DNA of 64,000 nucleotides from Phycisphaerales bacterium (GTDB lineage: Bacteria; Planctomycetota; Phycisphaerae; UBA1845): positions 48,376 through 112,375 of the forward strand of contig JACKHG010000015.1 of assembly GCA_020639115.1 (NCBI GenBank), in the 5' to 3' direction. Of this stretch, positions 36,105-43,600 are shown piece by piece (the stretch's first letter is position 1; each line of letters opens with the position of its first letter). The notes under the pieces were generated by a model. That model ran no database searches and was not told where the DNA came from. It saw nothing but the letters and a program-made list of their open reading frames with translations. Position numbers and translations under genes: made by a program.

Positions 36105-36842
36105 TCAAGCTGCGGGTTTCGGCGGGATCGCGCCGCGCTGATCCTCGATCAGCGGCAACGCCTCCGCCAGCGGCAGTATAAACGCTTCGGGCGGTGCCGT
36201 CGTCATGCGTTCCAGCGACCACGCGTCACGCTGCTGAAACGGGCCGACCGCGGTCCGCGTGAGCGCGGTGAGGCAGCCACCGCAGCCCAGACGCGTGCCC
36301 AGGTCGCGAATCAACGCCCGCACGTACGTGCCCCGGCCCACGGCGACCTCGAAGTCGATTTCGGGCCAGGCGTAGGCGTGGACGTGCGTCCAGTAGATGT
36401 TGACGGGCCGGGCGGCCAGCGTCGGCGCCTTACCCTGGCGGGTAAGCTTGTAGGCGGGCACGCCGCCGACCTTGAGCGCGCTGACGGCTGGCGGCACCTG
36501 CTCGATCGTGCCCTCGAAAGAAGCCAGTGCGGCTGACACTTCGGCGAGGTCGGGCACGCGCGCCACGGACACGGGCTGATGCGGCCGATCGCTGTCGAAG
36601 CTCTCGCTGGTGACGTCGAGGCGGGCGCGGGCGCGGTAGCACTTGGCGAGATCCATGACGCGTTCGACGAGTTTGGTGGCCTTGCCGACGCAGAGGACGA
36701 GGACGCCGTCGGCGCCGGGATCGAGCGTGCCGGTGTGTCCGCTTTTCTTCATGCGGGTGATGGCGCGGACGCGGTAGAGCGCCTTGGCCGACGTGAGTCC
36801 GGTCGGCTTGTCGAGATTGATGATGCCGTCGATCGTGGACAT
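36105..36842 (-). CDS. truB: tRNA pseudouridine(55) synthase TruB
   Basis: Makes pseudouridine 55 in the T-loop of tRNA. This is a 245-residue protein: GIINLDKPTGLTSAKAL at the start, KSGHTGTLDPGADGVLVLCV with the catalytic Asp in the TLDP motif, GTYVRALIRDLG and RTAVGPF later. The C-terminal PUA domain is absent or vestigial, giving a short form. The start is the ATG at 36842; upstream in-frame residues are Arg-rich. It precedes the GH3 gene by about 30 bases on the same strand. Confidence 0.95.
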   Translation of the reverse strand: MSTIDGIINLDKPTGLTSAKALYRVRAITRMKKSGHTGTLDPGADGVLVLCVGKATKLVERVMDLAKCYRARARLDVTSESFDSDRPHQPVSVARVPDLAEVSAALASFEGTIEQVPPAVSALKVGGVPAYKLTRQGKAPTLAARPVNIYWTHVHAYAWPEIDFEVAVGRGTYVRALIRDLGTRLGCGGCLTALTRTAVGPFQQRDAWSLERMTTAPPEAFILPLAEALPLIEDQRGAIPPKPAA

Positions 36843-37052
36843 CGCGGGGACGCCTGATGGGACCGGACTGCGCGTTCGACCGCGCGAAAAACGCCTCGAA
36901 TTGCAGTATCGACGCGAGCGCGGCGAAGTCAATGCGGACGCGGGCGGGGAATCCGCCGTGCTTGCGGCAGGGGGGAGGCGTTTCTATACTCAGCCGGTCC
37001 GGTGCGGAGACGCCGGGCGGCGTCGAGGGGGCGGCGACCAGGAAGACAGACG

Positions 37053-37280
37053 ATGCCGATCTACGAATACCATTGCAACGGCTGCGGGCACGAGTTCGAG
37101 GAGATGACCTCGATGGCCCGGCGCGACGCGAAGCTCGCCTGCCCCGCGTGCGGGGCGAAGCAGGTGGAGCGGAAGTTCAGCGTCTTTGCAGCCGGCAAGG
37201 CCGAGGCGCCGGCGCCGAGCCCGCAGGGTGGCTGCGGACGTTGTGGCGGCGCGGGGCCGTGTTCAGCCGGCAACTGGTAG
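37053..37280 (+). CDS. FmdB-type zinc ribbon protein
   Basis: This is a 75-residue protein that starts MPIYEYHCNGCGHEFEEMTS. Two CxxC pairs (CNGC and CPAC) form the FmdB/putative regulatory zinc ribbon. A second Cys-rich tail follows (GGCGRCGGAGPC). FmdB-type proteins are linked to regulation by annotation only; the function is unproven. It is followed 15 bases downstream by two small membrane protein genes on the same strand. Confidence 0.9.
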   Translation: MPIYEYHCNGCGHEFEEMTSMARRDAKLACPACGAKQVERKFSVFAAGKAEAPAPSPQGGCGRCGGAGPCSAGNW

Positions 37281-37295
37281 AGCGCGGAGGGGTTC

Positions 37296-37751
37296 ATGGC
37301 GAAACCGACGGGCGAGCCATCGCTGGGACGCGTGCTGGCAACCGGCGTGGTGTCGTGGTTGGTGCCGGGTCTGGGGCACGTGATCAACGGCGACCGCAAG
37401 CGCGGGCTCGTGTTGATCATCGTGACGACGGCGACGTTCTGGGGCGGCGTGGCTGTCGCGGGCGCCCAGTCGACGTTCAAGCCGCGGGAGCGGACGCTGT
37501 GGTTCGTCGCGCAGGTTTGCGCGGGCGGGCATACGATCGTGGGGATCTCGTGGGGGCAGGCGCTGGCGGCCCAGCCCGGCGTGAAGTACGCCGGGTTCGT
37601 GGCTGAGGACGTCGCGGTGATCTACACCAGCGTCGTGGGCCTGCTCAACGTGCTGATCATTATCGACGCGCTGCTGGCGACCGATCCGAAATACGTACGG
37701 GTGGGGGTGCGTCCGCCGCCGCAAACGCGGGTGAGCGAGGCGGCGTCGTGA
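37296..37751 (+). CDS. Small multi-helix membrane protein (DUF6677-like)
   Basis: This is a 151-residue protein with an N-terminal TM2-like start (ATGVVSWLVPGLGHVINGDR, then KRGLVLIIVTTATFWGGVAV). Two more membrane helices lie near residues 75-90 and 108-125. The GLGH-x-x-NGD-x-KRG pattern is typical of small planctomycete membrane proteins annotated DUF6677. Its stop codon overlaps the start of the next gene (TGATG), so translation is coupled. Confidence 0.82.
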   Translation: MAKPTGEPSLGRVLATGVVSWLVPGLGHVINGDRKRGLVLIIVTTATFWGGVAVAGAQSTFKPRERTLWFVAQVCAGGHTIVGISWGQALAAQPGVKYAGFVAEDVAVIYTSVVGLLNVLIIIDALLATDPKYVRVGVRPPPQTRVSEAAS

Positions 37752-37987
37752 TGGACGGACTGGCCCCGATTCTGGCGATTTTCACCACGCCCGTCCCGCT
37801 GACGGGCGTGCAGCATCTCCTGCTGCTGGCGCCGCTGTGCGTGGCGATCAGCATCGTCTACAAGACCCTGCGCTGCGAGGACATGAGCGATGTGCCGCGC
37901 GCGGCGCTGGGGCAGTCCGTTACGGTGATCCTGGCGATGGTCGGGGTGGGCGTAGCGGTCTGGCTGCTCTATCTGCTGATGAAATAG
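37751..37987 (+). CDS. Small two-helix membrane protein
   Basis: This is a 78-residue protein with two predicted helices (VQHLLLLAPLCVAISIVY and VTVILAMVGVGVAVWLLYLL) and a short acidic loop between them. It is translationally coupled to the upstream membrane protein gene (ATG 37751 within the stop overlap), so the two products probably work together. No further assignment is possible. Confidence 0.78.
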   Translation: MDGLAPILAIFTTPVPLTGVQHLLLLAPLCVAISIVYKTLRCEDMSDVPRAALGQSVTVILAMVGVGVAVWLLYLLMK

Positions 37988-38103
37988 AGCGAGCTCAATT
38001 CAGGTGCAGCCGGCGTGCCCCGGTTTTCTTCGAGCACGGGCCCGGACTTTGACGCTACAGGTGGATTGGGGACGCGCTCGAGGGTGGGCGTGCCGAGGCG
38101 CAT

Positions 38104-38140
38104 AAAAACGCGCCGCGCTCCGGTCACGGAGCACGGCGCG
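38104..38140 (-). terminator. Rho-independent terminator after rpsR
   Basis: Reading on the minus strand, a 14-bp stem (CGCGCCGTGCTCCG and CGGAGCGCGGCGCG with one G-T pair) has a four-base loop and is followed by five T residues. It lies 42 bases after the rpsR stop. Confidence 0.88.
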
Positions 38141-38181
38141 ATGGTCTGCGTGCGGTTGCGTCGCGCACAGTTTCGTCGGGC

Positions 38182-38430
38182 TTAGGCGCTGGTGTAGGGC
38201 AGGAGGGCCATGAAGCGGGCCTGCTTGACGGCCTGCTTGAGGGCTTTCTGCTCCTGGGCGCTGGTGCCGGCGCGTTTGCGCGACATGAGCTTGGCGCTGG
38301 TGGTGAGGAACTTGCGGAGCAGCTCGATCTCCTTGTAGTCGACGACCGGGCCGGCCCACTCCTTGCCACTGCGATCGGGGAAACGGGTTGCGGTGTAGAA
38401 GCCGCGTTTCTTGCCACTGTCTCGCTTCAT
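38182..38430 (-). CDS. rpsR: 30S ribosomal protein S18
   Basis: This is an 82-residue protein with the S18 core: VDYKEIELLRKFLTTSAKLM, then SRKRAGTSAQEQKALKQAVK and ARFMALLPYT at the end. In many bacteria rpsR sits between rpsF and rplI; here it stands alone with a Trm112-like gene 39 bases upstream. It has its own terminator downstream. Confidence 0.95.
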   Translation of the reverse strand: MKRDSGKKRGFYTATRFPDRSGKEWAGPVVDYKEIELLRKFLTTSAKLMSRKRAGTSAQEQKALKQAVKQARFMALLPYTSA

Positions 38431-38469
38431 GATTTCGTCCGTCGTTGGGGCGTCGAACCGCGAGGTCCG

Positions 38470-38685
38470 CTACGCCGCACCTGCTGCCGCCATCACGCGG
38501 CTGTGTTCTTCCTCGCTGACCACTTCCGACTCGTCGACGAGCATGATGGGGATGCCGTCGCGGATCGGGTAGCGGCGGCGCGTGGCTGGGTCCCGCGAGT
38601 ACAGCCAGTCCTCGTGCTGCACGAGCGGGGCGTGGGACTCGGGGCAGACCAGCACGTCGAGGAGGGTCTTGTCGAGTTCCGCCAT
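38470..38685 (-). CDS. Trm112-like small protein
   Basis: This is a 71-residue protein that starts MAELDKTLLDVLVCPESHAP and contains YPIRDGIPIMLVDESEVV, the conserved Trm112/YcaR core. Bacterial members often serve as small activator subunits or zinc-binding partners of enzymes. Only one of the usual Cys pairs remains. ATG 38685 is chosen because the long upstream extension is low-complexity. It is 39 bases upstream of rpsR on the same strand. Confidence 0.9.
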   Translation of the reverse strand: MAELDKTLLDVLVCPESHAPLVQHEDWLYSRDPATRRRYPIRDGIPIMLVDESEVVSEEEHSRVMAAAGAA

Positions 38686-38907
38686 GCGTCGCCTCCCTGC
38701 CGCCAGCCGGGCCCAGCCCGGCTGCGAAGCTCCGCAGTGTACCCTGAGCGGGAGAACGTGACAAGGCAGGCAGCGGGGGCAGCGCGCGGTGGCTGGCGGC
38801 GTGGGGTGCTGCGGTTCAGGGCAGGGGAGTGGGGGGTGACCGAGTTTTCGGCGTTTCGGCGCGTAATTGCTGGTCTGACAGGGATTTACGGGTCGAGGGG
38901 GGCTGTC

Positions 38908-38963
38908 GAAGGTCGCAGGTCGAAGGTCGCAGGTCAAAGGTCAAAGGTCGAAGGTCGCAGGTC
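38908..38963 (+). repeat. Tandem heptamer array (RMAGGTC x 8)
   Basis: Eight contiguous seven-base units, each GAAGGTC, GCAGGTC or AAAGGTC. A four-unit array of the same heptamer occurs at 39491-39518. Both arrays are followed by the same GC-rich block (AAACGGCGGAACCGCGGAG, then CGGCAACGGCGGGTTT). Confidence 0.85.
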
Positions 38964-39046
38964 GGGGAAACGGCGGAACCGCGGAGCGGCTGAGGACGCG
39001 GAGGCGGCAACGGCGGGTTTGGGTTGTGGGAACGGCGGTCCGGAAT

Positions 39047-39135
39047 CTCGTGGGGCGGGCTGTGGCCGCCGCGACTCGTCGGAGGCATGGTGCGGCCCAC
39101 GCGCGCCGAGGGAGGCGTGCATGGCACGCCCTACG
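39047..39135 (+). repeat. REPIN-like inverted pair of REP hairpins, copy 1
   Basis: The left unit (GGGGCGGGCTGTGGCCGCC) is a diverged copy. The right unit, GGCGTGCATGGCACGCCCTAC, has a perfect 7-bp stem with ATG loop and ends in CTAC, the complement of a GTAG head. The inner spacer contains CCGAGGGA, as in the other full copies. Confidence 0.75.
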
Positions 39136-39253
39136 GATTGCGGCCTGTGTTGAAATAACGTGCCGCGGGGTACGAATACGGCTATAAGGGTCGAGGCTGG
39201 TTCATCACGTCGTGGGCCGGGCGTCACTTGTACTTCAGCGGAGGGTCTTTGCG

Positions 39254-39478
39254 TTGCTGGCAGATATTGTGTGGTCGCGGATGTTCGAGATGCCGCAGAT
39301 TGCGGTCGTGATGGGATGCATGATACCGATCGTGGGGGTGATCACGGTCTTCTGGTTCCGGGTGCAGAAGGTGCGGGCGGAGACCGAGTTGAAGCGGCAG
39401 TTGGTGGAGCGGGGCCTGTCGGCTGACGAGATCGAGCGGATCGTCACGGCGACCGCGTTGCACGAGGGGGATAAATAG
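39254..39478 (+). CDS. Small single-pass membrane protein
   Basis: This is a 74-residue protein with one membrane helix (IAVVMGCMIPIVGVITVFWF) followed by a charged amphipathic helix (QKVRAETELKRQLVERGLSA, then DEIERIV). This topology resembles small PspB-like proteins and is frequent in planctomycetes, with no known function. A GGAGGG site lies eight bases before a TTG at 39254; the alternative is ATG 39281. Confidence 0.7.
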   Translation: MLADIVWSRMFEMPQIAVVMGCMIPIVGVITVFWFRVQKVRAETELKRQLVERGLSADEIERIVTATALHEGDK

Positions 39479-39490
39479 GGCGCCGGCGGC

Positions 39491-39518
39491 GCAGGTCGAA
39501 GGTCGCAGGTCGCAGGTC
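39491..39518 (+). repeat. Tandem heptamer array (RMAGGTC x 4)
   Basis: Four units (GCAGGTC, GAAGGTC, GCAGGTC, GCAGGTC), followed at 39521-39577 by the same GC-rich block that follows the longer array at 38908-38963. It starts 12 bases after the stop of the small membrane protein gene. Confidence 0.8.
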
Positions 39519-39674
39519 GAGAAACGGCGGAACCGCGGAGGCGCCGAGAACGCGGAGACGGCAACGGCGGGTTTTGAACAGGAGCTAACGGAGGGTACGG
39601 CGAACGGCGCCGGCGGGTGAGTTGGTTTTCGGCAACCGCGAAGGACGCGAATAGCGCGAATGTCGGCCGGGGGG

Positions 39675-39705
39675 TCTCGTAGGGCGGGCTGTGCCCGCCG
39701 CGGAT
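39675..39705 (+). repeat. Single REP-like hairpin, copy 2
   Basis: GTAGGGCGGGCTGTGCCCGC: a GTAG head plus stem GGCGGGC and GCCCGCC with a three-base loop. Only the left half of the inverted pair is present. It lies five bases from the stop codon of the minus-strand gene at 39710-40048. Confidence 0.8.
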
Positions 39706-39709
39706 CGGC

Positions 39710-40048
39710 TCAATTTGACGATTCCCCACTGCCGGTTGGCCCGAGGGCATCGATGATCGTCTGGCAGGCATCCAGTACATCGGATCGGGACGCCTGTATG
39801 TACGCCTCCAACTGCTTGTCCATCCGAGCCAGCAGCGACTTGCTGTACAACGCACGGCTCGGATTCGTCGGGTAATAATCCGTATCCGATTCGAAAACGA
39901 TGATCGGAAACAGGATTGTCCTGTCCAGAGTTCGAATCTTCCCGCGCAGACTGCAGATTTTCCGACAACCGCTGACGAGATCGATGTCGCCAGATTGCAT
40001 GGCGCGTGCCGTATCGATGATCGCCTGTCTCGCTTCGTCCTCAGTCAT
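39710..40048 (-). CDS. Small hypothetical protein in the REP-flanked region
   Basis: This is a 112-residue soluble protein (MTEDEARQAIIDTARAMQSG at the start), mostly helical, with the stretch LVSGCRKICSLRGKIRTLD. No signal peptide or known family was recognised. ATG 40048 is preferred over the TTG three bases upstream. It is bounded by single REP-like hairpins on both sides. Confidence 0.75.
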   Translation of the reverse strand: MTEDEARQAIIDTARAMQSGDIDLVSGCRKICSLRGKIRTLDRTILFPIIVFESDTDYYPTNPSRALYSKSLLARMDKQLEAYIQASRSDVLDACQTIIDALGPTGSGESSN

Positions 40049-40098
40049 CAATCATTCCCGGTGAATTTCGTCTTGTGTTCACATCGAACCCCGTCAGC

Positions 40099-40130
40099 GC
40101 AGGGCGGGCCGTGCCCGCCGCGACTCGTCA
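40099..40130 (+). repeat. Single REP-like hairpin, copy 3
   Basis: GCAGGGCGGGCCGTGCCCGC: stem GGCGGGC and GCCCGCC with loop CGT, followed by CGCGACTCGTC as in the other copies. The head reads GCAG instead of GTAG. It is 51 bases upstream of the start of the gene at 39710-40048. A run of eleven G residues follows at 40160-40170. Confidence 0.78.
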
Positions 40131-40207
40131 GACGAACGATACACCCAGGGCGCGGCGCTGGGGGGGGGGGAAGGCGCACTTGGCATAAAGCAGTACAGCC
40201 ATGGATA

Positions 40208-40663
40208 TCACGTCGCTCTTGACAACCACTCAATACGAAAGATCAGCTTGGTGAAGTTTGTTTCGAAGCCGATGTCGTTGCAGCGATAACGCCTTCCGTT
40301 GGGCAGATCCTCCACCAGCATGCCAGAGGTCCAGGATTGGGATTCGGAGCCCGCGCCTCGATCCCAGATGTTATATATGTGTAGACACCCGTTCAACGTG
40401 TGGCATTCTATCAAAAGCTCATCGGGTGCAGTGTCCTGCCAGAGCTGAACGCTGGGGGATTTCTGTTGGTCAACAACGAGGTACGTGTCCGTTTTTAGCC
40501 ATACTCCCTGGCGCCAGGGTGAGTTCTTGGCATCAAATGTGAGCCTGAGCAAATCGCCGTCAGCGATCTGAACGACATCGACCTTAACGACATCGTCACG
40601 GCCCCGTTCCTTGAAGGCTGAATTGAAGATCCTCTTCTGGGGAAGTTCGAACGTACTCATCAT
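40208..40663 (-). CDS. Small hypothetical protein in the REP-flanked region
   Basis: This is a 151-residue soluble, beta-rich protein. The segments CHTLNGCLHIYNIWDRGAGS, TSGMLVEDLPNGRRYRCNDI and FTKLIFRIEWL look like a conserved compact domain, but I do not recognise a named family. The start is ATG 40663 or 40660. The 64 bases directly upstream (40660-40723) are duplicated before the next gene. Confidence 0.78.
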   Translation of the reverse strand: MMSTFELPQKRIFNSAFKERGRDDVVKVDVVQIADGDLLRLTFDAKNSPWRQGVWLKTDTYLVVDQQKSPSVQLWQDTAPDELLIECHTLNGCLHIYNIWDRGAGSESQSWTSGMLVEDLPNGRRYRCNDIGFETNFTKLIFRIEWLSRAT

Positions 40664-40723
40664 CGAAGCCCTTCAGGGGGACGCGGTCCATCATACTCTC
40701 GTGGGTCGGGCCGTGCCCGCCGC
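40660..40723 (+). repeat. Duplicated leader, copy A (includes a REP-like hairpin)
   Basis: 64 bases identical to 41187-41250 except for one base. It runs from the start codon region of the minus-strand gene (TCATCGAAGCCCTTCAGGGG) to the REP-like hairpin (GGGTCGGGCCGTGCCCGCCG), which here is a single unit. Confidence 0.85.
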
Positions 40724-40770
40724 AACCCGTCGGAGGAATGATGCGGCGCCCAAGCCGCTGCGCTAGTGGT

Positions 40771-41180
40771 TCAGCCAAGTGAGCCCTTTCCGCCGAACTG
40801 GCGCAAGTAGGGCACGTCCCATCCTTTGATCATCTCGAAAGCTGCCGTCAATCGATCTTCGAACGCATCCCGCAAGTCGACGAAGGGGATTCCATGAAAG
40901 CAATTGACATGCTTACCGTACCGAGTCGTTCCAAATCGAACCACGCGCCGGCTGCCAGTGAATAGGGCAGCGACGGGTCGAACGCAGTATACGCTTCCCC
41001 GTCCCTACTGAGGTCCATCTGGAGATCCAGGAAGAGATTCGGCTCGTTGCATCGATTGATTCGGTGCCGTCGCCCAACCCGGTCAGGACTGAAGAACCCA
41101 TGCCGCGACGAATCGGCTGATGGTCGGATCCAGCTCCGCAAGATGCTCCGCTAATCTCTGGTAGTTCTAGGTTCACACGT
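40771..41180 (-). pseudogene. Frameshifted remnant of a small hypothetical gene
   Basis: Three coherent protein pieces lie in two minus-strand frames. In order they are YQRLAEHLAELDPTISRFVA ending AAWVLQS (stop), then NRCNEPNLFLDLQMDLSRDG with AFDPSLPYSLAAGAWFDLER, then FHGIPFVDLRDAFEDRLTAA with MIKGWDVPYLRQFGGKGSLG and a proper stop at 40771. At least two indels separate them, and stops precede the first piece. The duplicated leader lies directly upstream. No family was recognised. Confidence 0.65.
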
Positions 41181-41186
41181 GCATGT

Positions 41187-41250
41187 TCATCGAAGCCCTT
41201 CAGGGGAACGCGGTCCATCATACTCTCGTGGGTCGGGCCGTGCCCGCCGC
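41187..41250 (+). repeat. Duplicated leader, copy B (includes a REP-like hairpin)
   Basis: Second copy of the 64-base leader at 40660-40723 (one mismatch). It sits directly upstream of the frameshifted gene at 40771-41180, and its REP-like unit forms the left half of the full inverted pair at 41226-41319. Confidence 0.85.
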
Positions 41251-41319
41251 GGCCCGGTGCACGTCTGGGATCGCGTTTGTCAGACCGCCGAGGGAGGCGT
41301 GCATGGCACGCCCTACGAG
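41226..41319 (+). repeat. REPIN-like inverted pair of REP hairpins, copy 5
   Basis: The left hairpin contains CGGGCCGTGCCCG. The right hairpin is GGCGTGCATGGCACGCCCTAC. The right end overlaps the 3' end of the minus-strand gene at 41313, whose TAG stop lies inside the terminal CTACG. Confidence 0.85.
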
Positions 41320-41750
41320 CCTCCGTCGATATTGGCCGGGTTTCCGTTTCGTTCCGTTGGATTGATTGTGAAGCAGCGAGCCATATCGTCGCACGCCATC
41401 CTGTCGTCCTTGCCGTCTGGACCGAGAGAATAGACGCAGTAGGTTCTTTCGCGGATGCGCACAGCGACCCTGTGGCCCCAGCCATCCAGTTCCATATTTT
41501 GAATTTGGCTGGACGCGACGCACGGTCTGAGCTGCTCCATCCAGCTCGACTCGTCCAGCGGCTGTGGCTCGGTCGCGACGTACCAGCGGACGCAGTTCTC
41601 CAGCGCCATGAGACGCAGGGCGGTACGTCCATTGCGGCCGCCGAAGCAGTCGTCAGGTAGAAACACCGGCGTCACGATCAGAATTGCGAGCGCGAGAATC
41701 GTGGCGCCTATCACGATCAACAACCACGGCTTGGACCTCATCGCGTTCAT
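41313..41750 (-). CDS. Membrane-anchored protein with GspG-like C-terminal motif
   Basis: This is a 145-residue protein. The N-terminal helix (WLLIVIGATILALAILIVTP) is a signal anchor. The C-terminus has DGWGHRVAVRIRERTYCVYS followed by LGPDGKDDRMACDDM, which matches the calcium-loop end of type II secretion pseudopilin GspG-like domains (D-x-WG then S-x-GPDG-x-DD). The prepilin peptidase motif is not evident. The stop codon TAG is supplied by the REP-like element at its 3' end. Confidence 0.78.
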   Translation of the reverse strand: MNAMRSKPWLLIVIGATILALAILIVTPVFLPDDCFGGRNGRTALRLMALENCVRWYVATEPQPLDESSWMEQLRPCVASSQIQNMELDGWGHRVAVRIRERTYCVYSLGPDGKDDRMACDDMARCFTINPTERNGNPANIDGGS

Positions 41751-41846
41751 GACCTGTTCTTATCGCTCCCGTACCGATTCGCCCGCACGGCGCGCTGCGA
41801 CGGCTGGGCAAGTGCGGCGCTTCGCTCGCGGCGTCTGGTCGGAGCC

Positions 41847-41939
41847 TCGCAGGGCGGTCCGTGTCCGCCGCAATTCCGTGCACGTCTGCGATTGTGTGCC
41901 TGCGGCGGCCGAGGGAGGCGTGCATGGCACGCCCTACGA
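41847..41939 (+). repeat. REPIN-like inverted pair of REP hairpins, copy 6
   Basis: The left unit is GCAGGGCGGTCCGTGTCCGC; the right unit is GGCGTGCATGGCACGCCCTAC. The spacer holds CCGTGCACGTCTGCGATTGT. About 97 bases upstream of the gene at 41313-41750. The flank beyond the right end (ATCTTCCCGGCAAAGCTGGC) is shared with copy 7. Confidence 0.85.
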
Positions 41940-41988
41940 TCTTCCCGGCAAAGCTGGCTGCGTCCCAGTCCGTTCCGCCAATATCAGA

Positions 41989-42621
41989 TCATGTTGTTGT
42001 GCCGACCACCCTCGCCGTCATGACCACGCCTTCCTCGCTACCCCGGCCGATCATGAGGCAATCGAACAGGGCACACAGAAAGGCCTTCGCAGAATAGTCA
42101 CGCGGGCGGAAGAACCGCGCGGTCGCATGTAATGTCCGACCGTCCGGTTGCACATCCCTCCGCAACAACTGATGGACTCTTGGCGAGCAGAGCAGGCCGG
42201 TGCTGGCCAACAACTCCCAACTCGGCGCCAGTTCCGGCACCAGCTCGTCGAGTTCTTCCTGCAGCTGGTAGTGCAGGCAATTGCCCGGTTCGACTATGCC
42301 CCTGTGATAGAGCACATCGTCCGGCGCTTTGGTGATGGCGGACGCGACAAGTTGCTCGACATTCTTGATTGCCAAGGTCTTTTCATAGATCAGATCTTCG
42401 GTGCGTTGGCGATCGCGTGGCGCTCCCAGCGGGATGATCGCCCTGCCGCCGGTCGGCGGTGTTTCGGTGCGCAGGGCTTCCGCAATCAGCCGCTCCGCTT
42501 CCGAGAACGTTTCACCAGCCAAGACCTGGAACGTGTAGTAATACTTCACAGCCGCCTCCACCCGAAGCGGTGAACCAGTGATGGCCGCCGTGGCTTCATG
42601 TTTGCAGCCCGAAAGCGGCAA
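41989..42621 (-). CDS. Hypothetical protein with a duplicated, decayed neighbour
   Basis: This is a 210-residue protein with AGETFSEAERLIAEALRTET, GGRAIIPLGAPRDR and RDYSAKAFLCALFDCLMIGR as its clearest blocks. No family was recognised. The only start in frame is a TTG at 42621 directly after a stop. Adjacent frames encode a hydrophobic stretch (PALIAAFGL) that would make a lipoprotein signal joined to SGCKHEA by a small frame change, so the true N-terminus may be frameshifted. A paralogue lies at 42947-43600. Confidence 0.65.
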   Translation of the reverse strand: MPLSGCKHEATAAITGSPLRVEAAVKYYYTFQVLAGETFSEAERLIAEALRTETPPTGGRAIIPLGAPRDRQRTEDLIYEKTLAIKNVEQLVASAITKAPDDVLYHRGIVEPGNCLHYQLQEELDELVPELAPSWELLASTGLLCSPRVHQLLRRDVQPDGRTLHATARFFRPRDYSAKAFLCALFDCLMIGRGSEEGVVMTARVVGTTT

Positions 42622-42813
42622 TCAACGCCGGTCTCCATCTGGACGCAGCGGTTGATTGAGCCAGGAACCGCACTCCTGACGAAGCCTCGCGCCCCTGGTC
42701 CATGCAGCGCCTGCCTTCCCGATCCTCGGCGGGACTGGCAAGTCCGCCTCGCCAGGGGCCATCGAGTATACCCGCAGCGAAAGCCACGGTGGGGACAATT
42801 CACGCCGGGGGGC

Positions 42814-42905
42814 GCGTAGGGCGGGCCGTGCCCGCCGCAACCCAGGTGCACTCTTGCGATCGCGTGCCTCCGGCAACCGAGGGAGGCGTGCATGGCACGC
42901 CCTAC
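42814..42905 (+). repeat. REPIN-like inverted pair of REP hairpins, copy 7
   Basis: This is the cleanest copy. Left: GTAGGGCGGGCCGTGCCCGC (GTAG head, stem GGCGGGC and GCCCGCC, loop CGT). Right: GGCGTGCATGGCACGCCCTAC. The spacer is about 50 bases. It lies between the gene at 41989-42621 and its paralogue at 42947-43600. Confidence 0.9.
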
Positions 42906-42946
42906 GATCTTCCCGGCAACGCTGGCTGTGTCCCGGTTACGTTCAC

Positions 42947-43600
42947 TCATGTCGTGGTGCCAACGCGCCTTCCAAATAACAATGTGGAATGATTCTCCTC
43001 CGGATCCCGGCCATTGCTCAGACAATCGAAAAGTGCATACAAAAACGCCCTCGCTGAATAATCCCAAGGCCGATAGAACCGAGCGATTCGGCGCAGCATG
43101 CGATCCTTCGGCGTTGCGTCTCTGTGAAGCCAATCATGGGTATTGGGCTGTGACAGAGGCCGGTATTGGCAAACGTATTCCACTTGTTGCCAATTCGGGG
43201 ACCACCCAGCAATCCGCCCCGCAATAGGAAATGGAGGCAGTTTCCGCCTCAATCGGCTACCATTGCATAGAGCACATGGTCCGGTGTTCGGCGATGCGCT
43301 CGCGACAAGCGCTCGATCGCTCGAATCGCGGCAGTCTTTTCAAAAACGAGGTCCTCCTCGAGGCCCCGATCGCGCGGCGCTCCGAACGGGATGACCGCCC
43401 TGCCGCCGGTCGGCGGTGTTTCGGTGCGCAGGGCTTCCGCAATCAGCCGCTCTGCTTCCGAGGAACGTTTCACCAGCCAAGACCCAACGTGCAGTAATAT
43501 TTCGGCGCCGTCTCCACCCTAAGCGGTGAACCAGTGATGGCCGCCGTGCCTTCACGTTGGCAGCCCGAAAGCGGCTATCAACGCCGGTCTCCACCTGGAC
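42947..43600 (-). pseudogene. Frameshifted paralogue of the 41989-42621 gene
   Basis: The pieces are homologous to the upstream-strand neighbour but in different frames. SSEAERLIAEALRTETPPTG with GGRAVIPFGAPRDR matches its N-terminal half. FYRPWDYSARAFLYALFDCL with RRVGTTT at the end matches its C-terminal half (FFRPRDYSAKAFLCALFDCL, ARVVGTTT). At least two frame changes separate these blocks. The 5' flank (METGV-like codons) is also shared. The copy has decayed after a tandem duplication that included the REP-like pair. Confidence 0.75.

Larger units (their letters stand above)
38686..39253. other. Intergenic region rich in short repeats
   Basis: No gene is seen. It holds a heptamer array (38908-38963), a longer GC-rich repeat copy (38966-39022) and an inverted pair of REP-like hairpins (39047-39135), all annotated or discussed separately. 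Confidence 0.7.

Noticed and set aside
32728..36141. Plus-strand open frame of 1137 codons
   Set aside because: It spans the TlyA-like gene in a wrong frame, then runs antisense to mdh and the GH3 gene; it crosses a strong terminator and shows no family pattern.
38908..38963. CRISPR array
   Set aside because: The units are seven bases long and contiguous, with no spacers and no cas genes.
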